This document shows, one piece after another, positions 52,260 to 61,581 of a stretch of 64,000 bases of DNA. Source of the DNA: Bacteroidota bacterium (GTDB taxonomy: Bacteria; Bacteroidota; Bacteroidia; Bacteroidales; UBA4417); the NCBI GenBank assembly GCA_013376995.1, contig JACAAZ010000011.1, positions 7,332 through 71,331 on the forward strand, written 5' to 3'. The position numbers were made by a program, and so were the translations under genes. Every line of letters begins with the position of its first letter. Position 1 is the first letter of the stretch. The notes under the pieces are model-generated. The model saw only the letters and a list, made by a program, of their open reading frames with translations, did not search any database and was not told the origin of the DNA.

Positions 52260-53750
52260 TTATTCAACCCTGGGTTTTCTTCCCCGGTTGGACTTATCTC
52301 CTGATCCGGGAATAGACTTGTATTGCTTGTACTTCAGGCCAATATAGCTCTTTTTGAAGAAAACAAAAGTGTTGGTTTTATCCAGTTTAAGGTTTGATAG
52401 TATGTTCTTATCGGAGGTATTTCTGAACTGATTAACATAAACAGTAATGTCAACAATATGTTTGGGCTCATCAGAACTTTCCAGGAATTCTCTTACCAAT
52501 TGCTTAATAGTACCGGTTTTAACGGTTTGCCACTTTTGAAGTGCATAAGTACTCGTTTTGCCGATGGCCACAACCTCTTCAATGCTCAGAATGGAAGAGC
52601 GCAAGGACTCAATGTTTGGCGGGATGCGCGTTGTCCTGGCTTTTAACTCTTTGCATATCTCTGTCAATTTCATTGGTCTTCCGGCATCCTGCAAGATGCT
52701 CAGGATGTGTTCCGAGAGTTTCACAAGCGTATTCCTGTGGAAGGTTATGTGAACCTTGTCAAATCCCAGGCTGAATTCATCGGTAAGCATCCTTCTGCAG
52801 ATTTGCTTGAGGCGATCATTCAAAACCTGGCCTGGCATGGTAAATTTACCCAGGTATTCCATAGCATTGATCTCATAGTCATTTTCGACCCTGTCTTCAA
52901 GCCTTGCTTCAACATCGGCAAAGAATGATTTGAAGTTAAATACTTCCCGGTATTTTCTGCTGATCAGGTAATAGTTTTTGTAGTTGTTTTCCAGGTCCTG
53001 AAAGGCAATGAAATAACGTTGAAGAGTACCTGCCAGGATCAGGGAATAGAACTTCCCGGTATAATTTAATTTCTCCTTAGCATTAATTTTTTTAACCAGT
53101 TCATCGTTGATAATCAGGAATTCTTTCTTTAGATCCAGGTCGTAATTAAACTGCTTGTCAATATTGAAGAAACGTTGCGAAATTTTGTTGACAGCCATAG
53201 ATACTTTTTCGGGAACTTTCTGTGCAATCTGCCTGACTCGTTCCCGGGTTATTCCATAATGATCACCTATCGACTGCAATGTTCTTTTCTGTGAATCGGC
53301 CAGGAATCCAAAGTTGTTTTTAAAGATGTAGAGTTCTCGTTCATTAAGAATATACTGAACAACTGTCTGCATGTATTTAAAATACGGGAAGGTCTTGGCA
53401 ATAAAGGTATCCTTGTAGCTTTCAGTCACTTCCGAAGGCACTTTGAAGTTGACATAACAGAATAGCTTGAAGTCTTCGAACCCAAGAAGCGGTTCATTCA
53501 TTCGAAGATCATCGAGCGTAAGGCCTGAAAGGGCCAGGTATTTCTGAGAAAGGTGGATGAGTTCAAGATCAGTTTTGAGTCCGCAATTGCGGATATCACG
53601 AAAGGTGCCTCTTTCAAGGAAATAATAGAGGATTTTGTAGAGGGTATCTAGAGAGCCTTCGAGGCAGACATTCTTCGTCCTTTCCGAGAGGTTGTTGATG
53701 TTCTTCAACTCCTCTATGTGGTAGTTAATAAGGTTAGATAAAGGTGCCAC
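52260..53750 (-). CDS. Protein with alpha-CTD-like, sigma-4-like and winged-helix segments
   Basis: A 496-residue cytoplasmic protein that I do not recognise as a named family. Residues 20-66 resemble the helix-hairpin-helix of the RNA polymerase alpha C-terminal domain (LSERTKNVC to GLKTDLELI). Residues 135-182 resemble sigma-70 region 4 (LNERELYIF, then TLQSIGDHYGITRERVRQIA). Two winged-helix-like segments follow, about 341-408 (HARE-HTH-like: RPMKLTEICKELK) and 411-472. The end, NRGRKPRVE, is AT-hook-like. This suggests a DNA-binding protein that may contact RNA polymerase or promoters. It is cotranscribed with the small membrane protein. Confidence 0.8.
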   Translation of the reverse strand: MAPLSNLINYHIEELKNINNLSERTKNVCLEGSLDTLYKILYYFLERGTFRDIRNCGLKTDLELIHLSQKYLALSGLTLDDLRMNEPLLGFEDFKLFCYVNFKVPSEVTESYKDTFIAKTFPYFKYMQTVVQYILNERELYIFKNNFGFLADSQKRTLQSIGDHYGITRERVRQIAQKVPEKVSMAVNKISQRFFNIDKQFNYDLDLKKEFLIINDELVKKINAKEKLNYTGKFYSLILAGTLQRYFIAFQDLENNYKNYYLISRKYREVFNFKSFFADVEARLEDRVENDYEINAMEYLGKFTMPGQVLNDRLKQICRRMLTDEFSLGFDKVHITFHRNTLVKLSEHILSILQDAGRPMKLTEICKELKARTTRIPPNIESLRSSILSIEEVVAIGKTSTYALQKWQTVKTGTIKQLVREFLESSDEPKHIVDITVYVNQFRNTSDKNILSNLKLDKTNTFVFFKKSYIGLKYKQYKSIPGSGDKSNRGRKPRVE

Positions 53751-53782
53751 GGCTATTATTTATTAAGTTTGACATTAAAGTA

Positions 53783-53790
53783 CAAATTTA
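53783..53790 (-). promoter_or_regulatory. Putative -7 box (TAAATTTG) of the sigma-4-like gene
   Basis: On the minus strand TAAATTTG lies 32 bases before the ATG at 53750. No TTG element is seen at the expected spacing. Confidence 0.35.
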
Positions 53791-53830
53791 ACGAATAATT
53801 TACCGAATTCTACATTTAGAAGCCTGATTC

Positions 53831-54619
53831 TCAAAATTTATTTTCCGAAAGCTGTTTGCTGATTTCGTAACAGATAATTGCATTTGCAATGGAAGCATTC
53901 AAGGATTCAGCATGATACGATTTGGAGACCGAGGGGGTGAATGAAGGAATAAAAATCGGGTCGGTGATAAGTGAAATCAATTCGGGAGAAATGCCTTTTG
54001 ATTCATTTCCTATCATTAAAATTCCCGCTTTCTGAAATTTTTTGTCAGTTAGAGAAGGTCCGTTCAATAATGCACCATAAATGGGGGTATTTGGGCCTGC
54101 AATCTCAATTAGGCTTTTTAAGTCGATATAAACGACGTTCACCCTGGTAAACGATCCCATTGTCGACTGGATCACTTTCGTGTTGTATACATCAACGCAA
54201 TCGATCGAGCAGGCCACATTGCGAATACCGAACCAGTCTGCAGTACGCAGGATGGTTCCCATATTACCAGGATCCCGGATCCCGTCAAGTGCAAGCATCA
54301 TTTCTGAGAAGTCATCCTGCTGCAGTTCAGGTTGATCGGGTAAATGAACAAGTGCAAGTACTTTATTGGGGGTTGACAAGTCGCTTATTTTCTCCAGTTC
54401 TTCTTCGGTGACGACTGATACTTCGGCTGTTATACCTGAAAGGCCGGGTTGGTTTTCCCGAATCCATGCTTCGGTTGCATAGATAGCGATAAGTTGAGAC
54501 GTGCCAGATAAAAGTTCAGCAACAATTTTTTCACCTTCGGCTATGAAGACGTTGTGTAGCTGGCGATACTTCTTGATCTTCAGCGAATTGATGTACTTTA
54601 TGGAGTTCTTTGAGAGCAT
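53831..54619 (-). CDS. SpoU/TrmH family RNA methyltransferase
   Basis: A 262-residue SPOUT RNA 2'-O-methyltransferase. The N-terminal substrate-binding domain (residues 1-95; FIAEGEKIVAELL) is followed by the knotted catalytic domain with ALDGIRDPGNMGTILRTADW (about 108-127), IGNESKGISPEL and the C-terminal SLNASIANAI motif. Likely substrates are rRNA or tRNA riboses, as for RlmB/TsnR-like enzymes. It starts directly at the terminator of the ribosomal operon, so it needs its own promoter or read-through. Confidence 0.9.
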   Translation of the reverse strand: MLSKNSIKYINSLKIKKYRQLHNVFIAEGEKIVAELLSGTSQLIAIYATEAWIRENQPGLSGITAEVSVVTEEELEKISDLSTPNKVLALVHLPDQPELQQDDFSEMMLALDGIRDPGNMGTILRTADWFGIRNVACSIDCVDVYNTKVIQSTMGSFTRVNVVYIDLKSLIEIAGPNTPIYGALLNGPSLTDKKFQKAGILMIGNESKGISPELISLITDPIFIPSFTPSVSKSYHAESLNASIANAIICYEISKQLSENKF

Positions 54620-54624
54620 AAAAA

Positions 54625-54645
54625 AATCCCGGAATATCCGGGATT
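54625..54645 (-). terminator. Terminator of the rpsF-rpsR-rplI operon
   Basis: A perfect 9-bp stem (AATCCCGGA / TCCGGGATT) with a 3-base loop and a T run on the minus strand lies about 30 bases after rplI. It ends at the start codon of the SpoU methyltransferase. Confidence 0.9.
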
Positions 54646-54676
54646 AAATTAATACTTTTTAGGTTGACAGCGTGTT

Positions 54677-55126
54677 TTATTCAGCTACAACTTCAAAGTT
54701 GATAACCGCATGGACTTCTTTATGAAGCTTGATGGTAGCTTTATAGGCGCCCAGTTCCTTAATAGATTCACCGTCGAGGTGGATCTTCTTGCGGTCAATG
54801 TCATAATTGAACTGTTCCTTGATGGCTTCAGCAATCTGGATAGCATTGACAGACCCGTAGATCTTACCGGTAGCACCGGCTTTTGCGCCGATCTTAACAG
54901 TAATATTTTCGAGGGATTTCAGGAGCTTTTCAGCTTCGGTGCGGTTTTTCTGTTCCTTATATGATTTCTGCCTGAGTGATTCGGCATTCATTTTCTTATT
55001 CGGTTCAGTGGCAAGGATTGCAAATCCCTGGGGAATCAAATAGTTGCGGCCAAAGCCGTCTTTTACGGTTACAACATCGTGGGCATCTCCCAGGTTGGTA
55101 ACATCTTTTTTCAGTATAATTTCCAT
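54677..55126 (-). CDS. rplI: 50S ribosomal protein L9
   Basis: A 149-residue L9 protein that binds 23S rRNA domain V. The N-terminal signature is GDAHDVVTVKDGFGRNYLIP, then a long linker helix (PNKKMNAESLRQKSYKEQKN) and the C-terminal domain ending ELGAYKATIKLHKEVHA. It is last in the conserved rpsF-rpsR-rplI operon. Confidence 0.98.
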   Translation of the reverse strand: MEIILKKDVTNLGDAHDVVTVKDGFGRNYLIPQGFAILATEPNKKMNAESLRQKSYKEQKNRTEAEKLLKSLENITVKIGAKAGATGKIYGSVNAIQIAEAIKEQFNYDIDRKKIHLDGESIKELGAYKATIKLHKEVHAVINFEVVAE

Positions 55127-55136
55127 ATCTTCCTCC

Positions 55137-55409
55137 CTATTTTAATAAGTCAGCAACGTAGGGTAATAAAGCCAGGTGGCGGGCACGCTTGATAGCCTGG
55201 GCCACCTTGCGCTGGTATTTGGTACTGGTACCGGTAATGCGGCGTGGCAGTATCTTGCCTTGTTCGTTGATAAATTTCAACAGGAAGTCTGCGTCTTTGT
55301 AATCGATATACTTAATACCGCTCTTTTTGAAACGGCAGTATTTCTTCTTTTTGACATCAACCGTGATCGGGGTCAAATATTTAATTTCTGAATTTCCTTG
55401 ATTGGCCAT
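55137..55409 (-). CDS. rpsR: 30S ribosomal protein S18
   Basis: A 90-residue S18 protein that binds S6 on the small subunit platform. It has the conserved [19 protein letters not shown] and the [20 protein letters not shown] motifs. It lies between rpsF and rplI. Confidence 0.98.
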   Translation of the reverse strand: MANQGNSEIKYLTPITVDVKKKKYCRFKKSGIKYIDYKDADFLLKFINEQGKILPRRITGTSTKYQRKVAQAIKRARHLALLPYVADLLK

Positions 55410-55435
55410 TTGTTTAAATCGTTAAAGGTTCTGAA

Positions 55436-55795
55436 TTAAGCTTCTGCTTTTACTTCGGCGCTGGCTGCTTTATTGGCGCGGCGTTTTTCACTGTAAGCAA
55501 CAGCATGCTTGTCGAGTACAAAAGTGAGGAAGCGAAGAATGCGCTCATCCCTCTTGAAAGCAACTTCCAGGTCAGCGATTACTGTGCCTTCGGCTTTGAA
55601 AGCCAGCAGGCAGTAAAACCCGGTAGTTTTTTTCTGAATGGGATAGGCCAGCTTCTTGAGGCCCCAGTTATCCTCGAACAGGATTTCAGCTCCTTTGTCA
55701 ACAAGGAACTTTGTGAATTTGCTTACCGTTTCCTTCATCTGTTCTTCAGATAAAACGGGAGTCATAATGAAAACGGCTTCGTACTGTCTAATCAT
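55436..55795 (-). CDS. rpsF: 30S ribosomal protein S6
   Basis: A 119-residue S6 protein that binds S18 and 16S rRNA. It starts [20 protein letters not shown] and includes [19 protein letters not shown]. It is the first gene of the operon, with a clear promoter upstream. The short leader could host S6:S18 autoregulation, but I did not verify a known fold. Confidence 0.98.
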   Translation of the reverse strand: MIRQYEAVFIMTPVLSEEQMKETVSKFTKFLVDKGAEILFEDNWGLKKLAYPIQKKTTGFYCLLAFKAEGTVIADLEVAFKRDERILRFLTFVLDKHAVAYSEKRRANKAASAEVKAEA

Positions 55796-55857
55796 TTGTT
55801 TTCCTTTGTTTTAATTATACAAAAAGTCCTTGATCGGACGGATTTGAAAATGGAGTG

Positions 55858-55887
55858 CAAAGATAAGATTTCTTTTTTAATTACCAA
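55858..55887 (-). promoter_or_regulatory. Promoter of the rpsF operon
   Basis: On the minus strand TTG (55885-55887) is followed after 19 bases by TATCTTTG (55858-55865), a canonical Bacteroidota promoter. It lies 63 bases before the rpsF start. The tRNA-Glu promoter has the same spacing. Confidence 0.65.
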
Positions 55888-55970
55888 CTTGTGCTCTGAT
55901 TCTAAGTGAAATATTTGTAAAAATGTTGATGGAATCTTATTGTATAATCAAATCTTTTGCTGCCAGATTT

Positions 55971-56279
55971 ATTAACACCAAAGCACAAAGGGGTATAATA
56001 AGAACATAATGGAATTTAGTGTCTTTGTGTTTTTGTGTAAAGAAGAGCTGTCGTAATGTTTCTTTAATAAAGGCTTCCAGCTTCAACGTTTTTTAACACT
56101 AAAGCTCTAAAGCACAAAGGGCCACAAAAGGATTTAATGGAATTTAGTGTCTTTGTGTTTTTGTGTAAATAAAAGTTGTCTGAATGTTTTTTTAATAAAG
56201 GCTTCCAGCTTCAACGTTTTTTAACACTAAAGCACTAAAGCACAAAGGGCCACAAAAGTAGCTTTGTGGAATTAGAGTT
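55971..56279. repeat. Array of about three 125-bp direct repeats
   Basis: Two full copies (about 55971-56091 and 56092-56220) and one partial copy (56221-56279) of a unit that begins TTAACACTAAAGC, contains ACAAAGGGCCACAAAAG, TTTAGTGTCTTTGTGTTTTT and ends GGCTTCCAGCTTCAACG. Inside each unit, the left ACACTAAAGCACAAAG words are partly complementary to the right CTTTGTGTTTTTGTGT words, so the unit can form imperfect hairpins. It fills most of the 525-base gap between rpsF and the GxxExxY gene; the rest of the gap shows no gene. Confidence 0.8.
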
Positions 56280-56320
56280 TGGGCAGATTTTAGGTGTTTA
56301 CTTACCTGGAGATGGGTGGG

Positions 56321-56728
56321 TTATCTTACAAATCTTCGGATTCCTTTTCCAATATTAGACACGTTAAAATTGATGAGAAACCCTAATCGTTTGTTTGTGA
56401 GTTTGAGGTAGTTTATGACCTGTGCCTCCCAAACCGGGTGGACATTTTCAAGAGCTTTTAGTTCACAAATGACTAAATCCTCAATAATCACATCCAATCG
56501 CAATCCATCTTCAAATACCATATTGTCATACCTGATCAATACCTGCTGTTGCCGCTTATACTTCAGGTTTCTATTGTCCAATTCATGACAAAAGCATATT
56601 TCATATACTTTCTCCAATAAACCAGGTCCAAGATTTTTGTGCACAGTGTAAGCTGCATCAACTGCTAATCTTCCAATTCTCTCTGTCTCATCGGAAATTG
56701 GTAATAGGTCATTAAAAGGTTTAACCAT
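56321..56728 (-). CDS. GxxExxY family protein (PDDEXK_3)
   Basis: A 135-residue protein with the family's name motif GLLEKVY (residues 39-45) and a PDDEXK-like core: RLDVIIEDLVICELKALENV, where D and E-x-K can bind metal. The family is widespread in Bacteroidota and its nuclease activity is untested. It is a single gene just beyond the repeat array. It ends near the repeat, and the next gene upstream is wecB. Confidence 0.88.
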   Translation of the reverse strand: MVKPFNDLLPISDETERIGRLAVDAAYTVHKNLGPGLLEKVYEICFCHELDNRNLKYKRQQQVLIRYDNMVFEDGLRLDVIIEDLVICELKALENVHPVWEAQVINYLKLTNKRLGFLINFNVSNIGKGIRRFVR

Positions 56729-56802
56729 AATCTGAAAAATTAGATATTAAAATAATAAAGTTGAATAGTAATAATATTCAAAAAAAGCAATAAAGACTTC
56801 TT

Positions 56803-57951
56803 TCAATAGCGTTCGGAGTTGTTCAATAGCTGACTGCATATAAAATGAGCCGCATTTCCATCACCGAAAATTGAAGGGAATTCTAACCCTATTCTACTAA
56901 AATGCTCAAATGCTGAACAGATCTTGTCTTCATAAGCATTAGCAATAATACCGGCACCGTTGTGAATAATTTCAATCCATTCGGTTTCCGGGCGGGCAAC
57001 AATTAATGGCTTTTGGAAAAAGTAAGCTTCCTTTTGCACTCCTCCTGAATCCGTTAGTACCTGGCTGCAATGCTTCTCAAGCAGTATCATTTCCAGGTAG
57101 GAAACAGGCGGAATAATGCGGATGGAAGTATGATTCATGAGTTTTTCATAAAGCTTGCCAGGCAGCATCTCAGGTAATAGTTTTGATGTCCTGGGATGGA
57201 GTGGGATTACGATTTGTTGCCCATAAGTATCTGCAATCCGGATCATCGCGCTAAAGATCGCTGAAAGGCGTTCCGGTATATCCGTATTATTATCCCGGTG
57301 GATGGTACACAGAACGAAATTACCATCCGTCAATCCCAGTCGTGAAATTATATCAGACCTTTTTTCTGCCAGTTCTGAAAAATAGACCAGGTTGTCGAAC
57401 ATAATATCTCCGCAATGGAAAACACCCGGATTATCGGAAGTGAATGGAGCCGTGGCATGCAGGTTAAATCCTTCTTTCGAAAGGTTGTTCATGCCTGCAG
57501 GCGTGGGTACAAAGAGCAGGGTAGAGGCGTGATCGCACATAATACGGTTGACTTCTTCGGGCATGCTTTTGTTGAAGGAGCGTAATCCGGCTTCAATATG
57601 AACGATTGGAATCCGCATTTTGGCTGCTGATATTGCCCCGGCCAGTGTGCTATTGGTGTCACCGTAAAGCACAAGGTAATCAGGCCTGAGTTTTTCAAGT
57701 TCCGCCTCAATACCTTGTATCATTTGGGCTGTCTGTTTTCCGTGGCTTGCAGATCCAATATTGAGATTTATATCCGGTGCCGGGATTTCCAGTTCATCAA
57801 AGAACACCTGCGACATATTGGCATCGTAATGCTGGCCGGTATGCAGTATGGTTTCCTTTATCTGTCCTGAAAAATGAGTCCTTATAGCCCTGCTTAATGC
57901 TGCTGCCTTGATGATCTGTGGCCTTGCCCCGACGATGGTGAGTATTTTCAT
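56803..57951 (-). CDS. wecB: UDP-N-acetylglucosamine 2-epimerase (non-hydrolysing)
   Basis: A 382-residue epimerase that interconverts UDP-GlcNAc and UDP-ManNAc for surface glycan synthesis. Family features include GARPQIIKAAAL near the start, HTGQHYDANMS, GDTNSTLAGA, HIEAGLRSFN and the C-terminal TDSGGVQKEAYF. It stands alone next to the GxxExxY gene, with no glycan operon around it. Confidence 0.93.
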   Translation of the reverse strand: MKILTIVGARPQIIKAAALSRAIRTHFSGQIKETILHTGQHYDANMSQVFFDELEIPAPDINLNIGSASHGKQTAQMIQGIEAELEKLRPDYLVLYGDTNSTLAGAISAAKMRIPIVHIEAGLRSFNKSMPEEVNRIMCDHASTLLFVPTPAGMNNLSKEGFNLHATAPFTSDNPGVFHCGDIMFDNLVYFSELAEKRSDIISRLGLTDGNFVLCTIHRDNNTDIPERLSAIFSAMIRIADTYGQQIVIPLHPRTSKLLPEMLPGKLYEKLMNHTSIRIIPPVSYLEMILLEKHCSQVLTDSGGVQKEAYFFQKPLIVARPETEWIEIIHNGAGIIANAYEDKICSAFEHFSRIGLEFPSIFGDGNAAHFICSQLLNNSERY

Positions 57952-58070
57952 GTTGGATAATTGTGATCAGTTATTGATTAATGGCTGTTGGTTATTGTTT
58001 CTGGTTTTTGGTTTTAAGTTGATTGCTTAACGTTTGCTGAATGCTGCACACTGCTTACAGATTCCTCCTT

Positions 58071-58300
<230 letters not shown>

Positions 58301-58302
58301 CC

Positions 58303-58366
58303 CTCTCACGCCCTCACGCCCTCACGCCCTCACTTCCTCACGCCCTGACGCCCTCACACCCTCCCC
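58303..58366. repeat. 8-bp tandem repeat CCCTCACG
   Basis: About eight units of CCCTCACG with minor changes follow the heptamer array directly. Beyond it, C-rich words (CCCCATCCCCTTGTCC) run to the end of radC and resemble the window's first bases. Confidence 0.85.
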
Positions 58367-58399
58367 TTGTCTCCCCATCCCCCCATCCCCTTGTCCTAA

Positions 58400-59095
58400 T
58401 CAAATCCTTCCGTCATCTGCAAAGCTGTAGTACTTTTCGTCGCCAATAATTATATGATCAAGGATAGCTATTTCAAGAATATCACCAGCCTGTTTCATCT
58501 TGCGTGTGAGCGAAATGTCAGCTTCCGAGGGCTGAACCTGTCCTGAGGGATGGTTATGGCCCAGGATCATGGAGGTGGCATTATTTTCAAGCGCTAATTT
58601 AAAGACCTTTTTTGGATCGACAACCGTTCCGGTAATTCCACCACTGCTGATCATGATGGTCCGGATGACGCGGTTGGCCCTGTTAAGGAGTACTGCGGCG
58701 AATTGCTCGAATGAAGAAGCGCCCAGCTGTTCCTGAAGGATTTCGAAGGCCTGTTCACTTTTGGTGATCTGGACCTTATCGTGAATATCGGCCCTTCGTC
58801 TGCGTTTTCCTAGTTCCAGGGCCGCAACGATGCTGATGGCCTTAACTTCGCCTATTCCCTTGAATTGTGTAAGGTCATGGATGCTTAGCTTGGATAATTC
58901 GATCAGGTTGCCGAAAGAATGTTTCAATACCCGTTGGGATAATTCTACAGCGGTCTCTTCCCGGTTTCCTGATCCGATAAGGATGGCGATTAACTCTGCA
59001 TCACTCAGGGCAGAGGCGCCTTTCAATAAAAGTTTTTCACGCGGACGGTCATCTTCCGCCCAGCATTTGATGCCGGATTTTCCGATTTCGCTCAT
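58400..59095 (-). CDS. radC: RadC family JAB-domain protein
   Basis: A 231-residue protein with an N-terminal helix-hairpin-helix ([14 protein letters not shown] to [12 protein letters not shown]) and a JAB/MPN domain with the metal motif [14 protein letters not shown]. Despite its name, the role of RadC in DNA repair is unclear, and the JAB domain suggests a metalloprotease-like fold. The gene ends in C-rich low-complexity DNA. Confidence 0.93.
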   Translation of the reverse strand: MSEIGKSGIKCWAEDDRPREKLLLKGASALSDAELIAILIGSGNREETAVELSQRVLKHSFGNLIELSKLSIHDLTQFKGIGEVKAISIVAALELGKRRRRADIHDKVQITKSEQAFEILQEQLGASSFEQFAAVLLNRANRVIRTIMISSGGITGTVVDPKKVFKLALENNATSMILGHNHPSGQVQPSEADISLTRKMKQAGDILEIAILDHIIIGDEKYYSFADDGRI

Positions 59096-59179
59096 AATTG
59101 TAAAGATTAAATTGAATAATAGAAATTGTATAATTGGTTGAAATGTAGCTATATAACAAAATGAATGAGTTACTGTAGG

Positions 59180-60061
59180 TCAGATTTTCACTACCTTCCT
59201 CATCGTGAAGTGATCACCTCTCCACAGCTTTAATAGATACATGCCTTTCGGAAATGGCCGGATGTCAAGTTGGTGATTAATTCCCCCGGGTTGACTGGTA
59301 TAGAGGATTTCTCCATTCATGTCAAGGAATTGCAACTTGCTGAAATCGCCTTCCAGGTATATCATTCCCGTTGTTGGATTTGGGAAGGGAGGGTTTAATG
59401 CAATCAGCTCGTTCAATGAATCAATTTCAGGATCATTAGACCAGACTGAAAGAATATGCAGATGATATTTAGATCCTGTAACAAGCAAATAGTAGATATA
59501 GGTTTTATTATCCTTTTGCTTGTAAAGTGCGAGTGCACACGGGGTTTCATTTACAATACTAAGGTTGCTGAAAATGCATAAACCATAATAAGATTCCGAA
59601 CCGGCATCGGCAATGGTAAGTGTGTTTTGCGTAGATGCCGAAAGCAAATCAATGGTGTCATTGTATTCAAATCTCCTCACCAGATCGAACTGGAAGATAA
59701 CAGGGTCACAGTTGCCGGTTTCATAATTAAAAGTATTTCCGGCATATTGAAAATCAGGAATATCGAGCATTTGGAAAGTCCCCAAAGCAGTTGCGGTAAT
59801 ATTGGCGGAACTCACGTATCCATTCTGAGTGCAGCTAAGGCTAAAATGAATATCAGGGATAGTATCCTTATCCAGGTCAAAATCGTAATTCATTGGCTGG
59901 AAGTAGCAGGAGCCTGTCAGCGGATTGCTGGAAGAGATCAGAGTATCCGGGAAGTAAACCTGGTATCCTCCATATTCCGGATTATTGACAATTAAATAGT
60001 TCTGAGCCGCCAACCGAATAAAGGAAAGAGTCAGGAATGCAAGCAGGATTATAGGTTTCAT
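59180..60061 (-). CDS. T9SS cargo protein with type A sorting domain, copy 1
   Basis: A 293-residue secreted protein with a signal peptide (SFIRLAAQNY), a central domain without known family and a C-terminal T9SS type A sorting domain from about residue 224 (FPNPTTGMIYLEGDF to RKVVKI). It is paralogous to the gene at 60209-61075. Its location would be the cell surface or the medium via the T9SS. The function is unknown. Confidence 0.87.
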   Translation of the reverse strand: MKPIILLAFLTLSFIRLAAQNYLIVNNPEYGGYQVYFPDTLISSSNPLTGSCYFQPMNYDFDLDKDTIPDIHFSLSCTQNGYVSSANITATALGTFQMLDIPDFQYAGNTFNYETGNCDPVIFQFDLVRRFEYNDTIDLLSASTQNTLTIADAGSESYYGLCIFSNLSIVNETPCALALYKQKDNKTYIYYLLVTGSKYHLHILSVWSNDPEIDSLNELIALNPPFPNPTTGMIYLEGDFSKLQFLDMNGEILYTSQPGGINHQLDIRPFPKGMYLLKLWRGDHFTMRKVVKI

Positions 60062-60141
60062 AGTTGTTTCAGTTGATATTTAATATTGAGAATTTCTCTT
60101 TTACTGTGGATATAGACTCTTAAAAATGCGGGTCAGGATCG

Positions 60142-60166
60142 TTAATTATTAATTATTAATTATTAA
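60142..60166. repeat. Short TTAATTA tandem repeat
   Basis: Three full and one partial copy of the heptamer TTAATTA lie between the two T9SS cargo genes. Confidence 0.85.
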
Positions 60167-60208
60167 ACAGAGTTTCGGTATTCCTTTGTCCTGATTTCTT
60201 GTCACTGA

Positions 60209-61075
60209 TTAGATCTTTATTATTTTCCGTGCCTGCCAATTGTTGCCTTTTCTCAGCTTCATAAAGTAAATCCCTCTTGGGAATTTGGAAATATCAATTT
60301 GCCGGCTGTTTCCGCTGAGTTCCTGTGAGAGTACTATTTCTCCTGTGGAAGTGAGAAACTGCACCTGGTCAAAGTCTCCTTCAAAATGCAGTGACCCTGA
60401 GGTAGGGTTTGGAAATTCAACCTTAGCAGTGTTCAACATGTTGATAGAATTTACTCTTGGATCATTCGACCAGACAGAATGAATATCCACAGTGTACTTG
60501 TCACCCGTTATGATGGCATAATACAGGTATGTCTTATTTCCTTCTTCCTTATAAAATGCAAGAGCACAGGGTGTGTCATTGATCATAGCGGCATATTCCC
60601 CCGGGCAGAAAACCATGTGCTCCATCGATTGCCAGACCATATAAATAGTTTCCTTCGTGGATTCCAATTGTAAGTTGATAGTATCACCATTTTCAAATCT
60701 TTTAGCCAATGCATAATGCTTAACTACTGTATCGCATTTATAGGTTTCATAATTCAGAACTACAGATGGAATTTCAAAGTCGGGTATAAATAGTGTTTTA
60801 AATGAACCCATTGATGTGACCTTGATTTCAGCATAATCGCCTTGCCCGCCATAGTAACACGTAAGATAGAACCTGACATCCATGCTGCTATCCCGGTCAA
60901 GGTCAAAATCCCGGGTTATTGATGAACAGTAGAATTCATGATCCGTAAAAGAAGTGTCGCTGAAGTTCATCTGGTATCCGCCGAGAGCGGGATCGCTGAC
61001 AATCAGGTAGTCCTGGGCAGAAAGCTTACTGGTAAACAGGAAAAATGCTAAAAGCAGTACAATAGCTGATTTCAT
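60209..61075 (-). CDS. T9SS cargo protein with type A sorting domain, copy 2
   Basis: A 288-residue protein paralogous to the downstream gene. Both start with DYLIV/NYLIV-type segments (AQDYLIVSDPALGGYQMNFS here) after the signal peptide and share the central pattern DFDLDRD, YALAKRFENGDTINL and CALAFYKEEGNKTYLYY. The C-terminal sorting domain begins FPNPTSGSLHFEGDF. Tandem duplication is likely. Confidence 0.87.
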   Translation of the reverse strand: MKSAIVLLLAFFLFTSKLSAQDYLIVSDPALGGYQMNFSDTSFTDHEFYCSSITRDFDLDRDSSMDVRFYLTCYYGGQGDYAEIKVTSMGSFKTLFIPDFEIPSVVLNYETYKCDTVVKHYALAKRFENGDTINLQLESTKETIYMVWQSMEHMVFCPGEYAAMINDTPCALAFYKEEGNKTYLYYAIITGDKYTVDIHSVWSNDPRVNSINMLNTAKVEFPNPTSGSLHFEGDFDQVQFLTSTGEIVLSQELSGNSRQIDISKFPRGIYFMKLRKGNNWQARKIIKI

Positions 61076-61262
61076 TATACAAGTACTTATTAATGAATAA
61101 TATATATTGTTTCGATCAAAAAAATGTCCAATAATCGCAATTACGTATTCGCACTGAATCTTTAAAACTTGGTTAAAAGGGGATATTGGATAACTGATGG
61201 TTGCATTACTGCCTTAAAGGTAGTGCAAAGTAGAGCAACCGGGTGGACTTGTTCAAAAAAAA

Positions 61263-61283
61263 AGCCCCGGAATATCCGGGGCT
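61263..61283 (-). terminator. Terminator of the tRNA-Glu-rpsT unit
   Basis: A 9-bp stem (AGCCCCGGA / TCCGGGGCT) with a 3-base loop and a long T run on the minus strand lies 22 bases after rpsT. Confidence 0.92.
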
Positions 61284-61305
61284 CAATTGTATCAAATCGT
61301 TCTTT

Positions 61306-61557
61306 TTACAGAGCGTTCACTTTCCTGGTGAGCTTTGATTTCAGGTTGGCAGCCTTATTCTTATGAATAATTGACTTCTTAGCCAACTTGTCAATCAATG
61401 AAATGATTGAAGGAAGCTTTTCAGCGGCTACACTTTTATCAGCGAGTTCACGGAATTGCTTAACTGCGTTACGCATTGTACGGGCGTAATAACGGTTATG
61501 GAGCCTTTTTTTCTCGTTACTTCTGATTCTCTTGAGTGATGATTTGTGATTTGCCAT
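61306..61557 (-). CDS. rpsT: 30S ribosomal protein S20
   Basis: An 83-residue S20 protein that binds 16S rRNA early in 30S assembly. It has the typical MANHKSSLKRIRSNEKKRLHN start and the IHKNKAANLKSKLTRKVNAL end. It lies directly downstream of tRNA-Glu. Confidence 0.97.
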   Translation of the reverse strand: MANHKSSLKRIRSNEKKRLHNRYYARTMRNAVKQFRELADKSVAAEKLPSIISLIDKLAKKSIIHKNKAANLKSKLTRKVNAL

Positions 61558-61581
61558 TGTAGCTGTATTGTGGTGGGTTTG

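Noticed and set aside
40258-57951. A single surface-polysaccharide locus joining the UDP-sugar dehydrogenase and wecB
   Set aside because: The two genes are 15 kb apart with replication, ribosomal and salvage genes between them and no glycosyltransferases.
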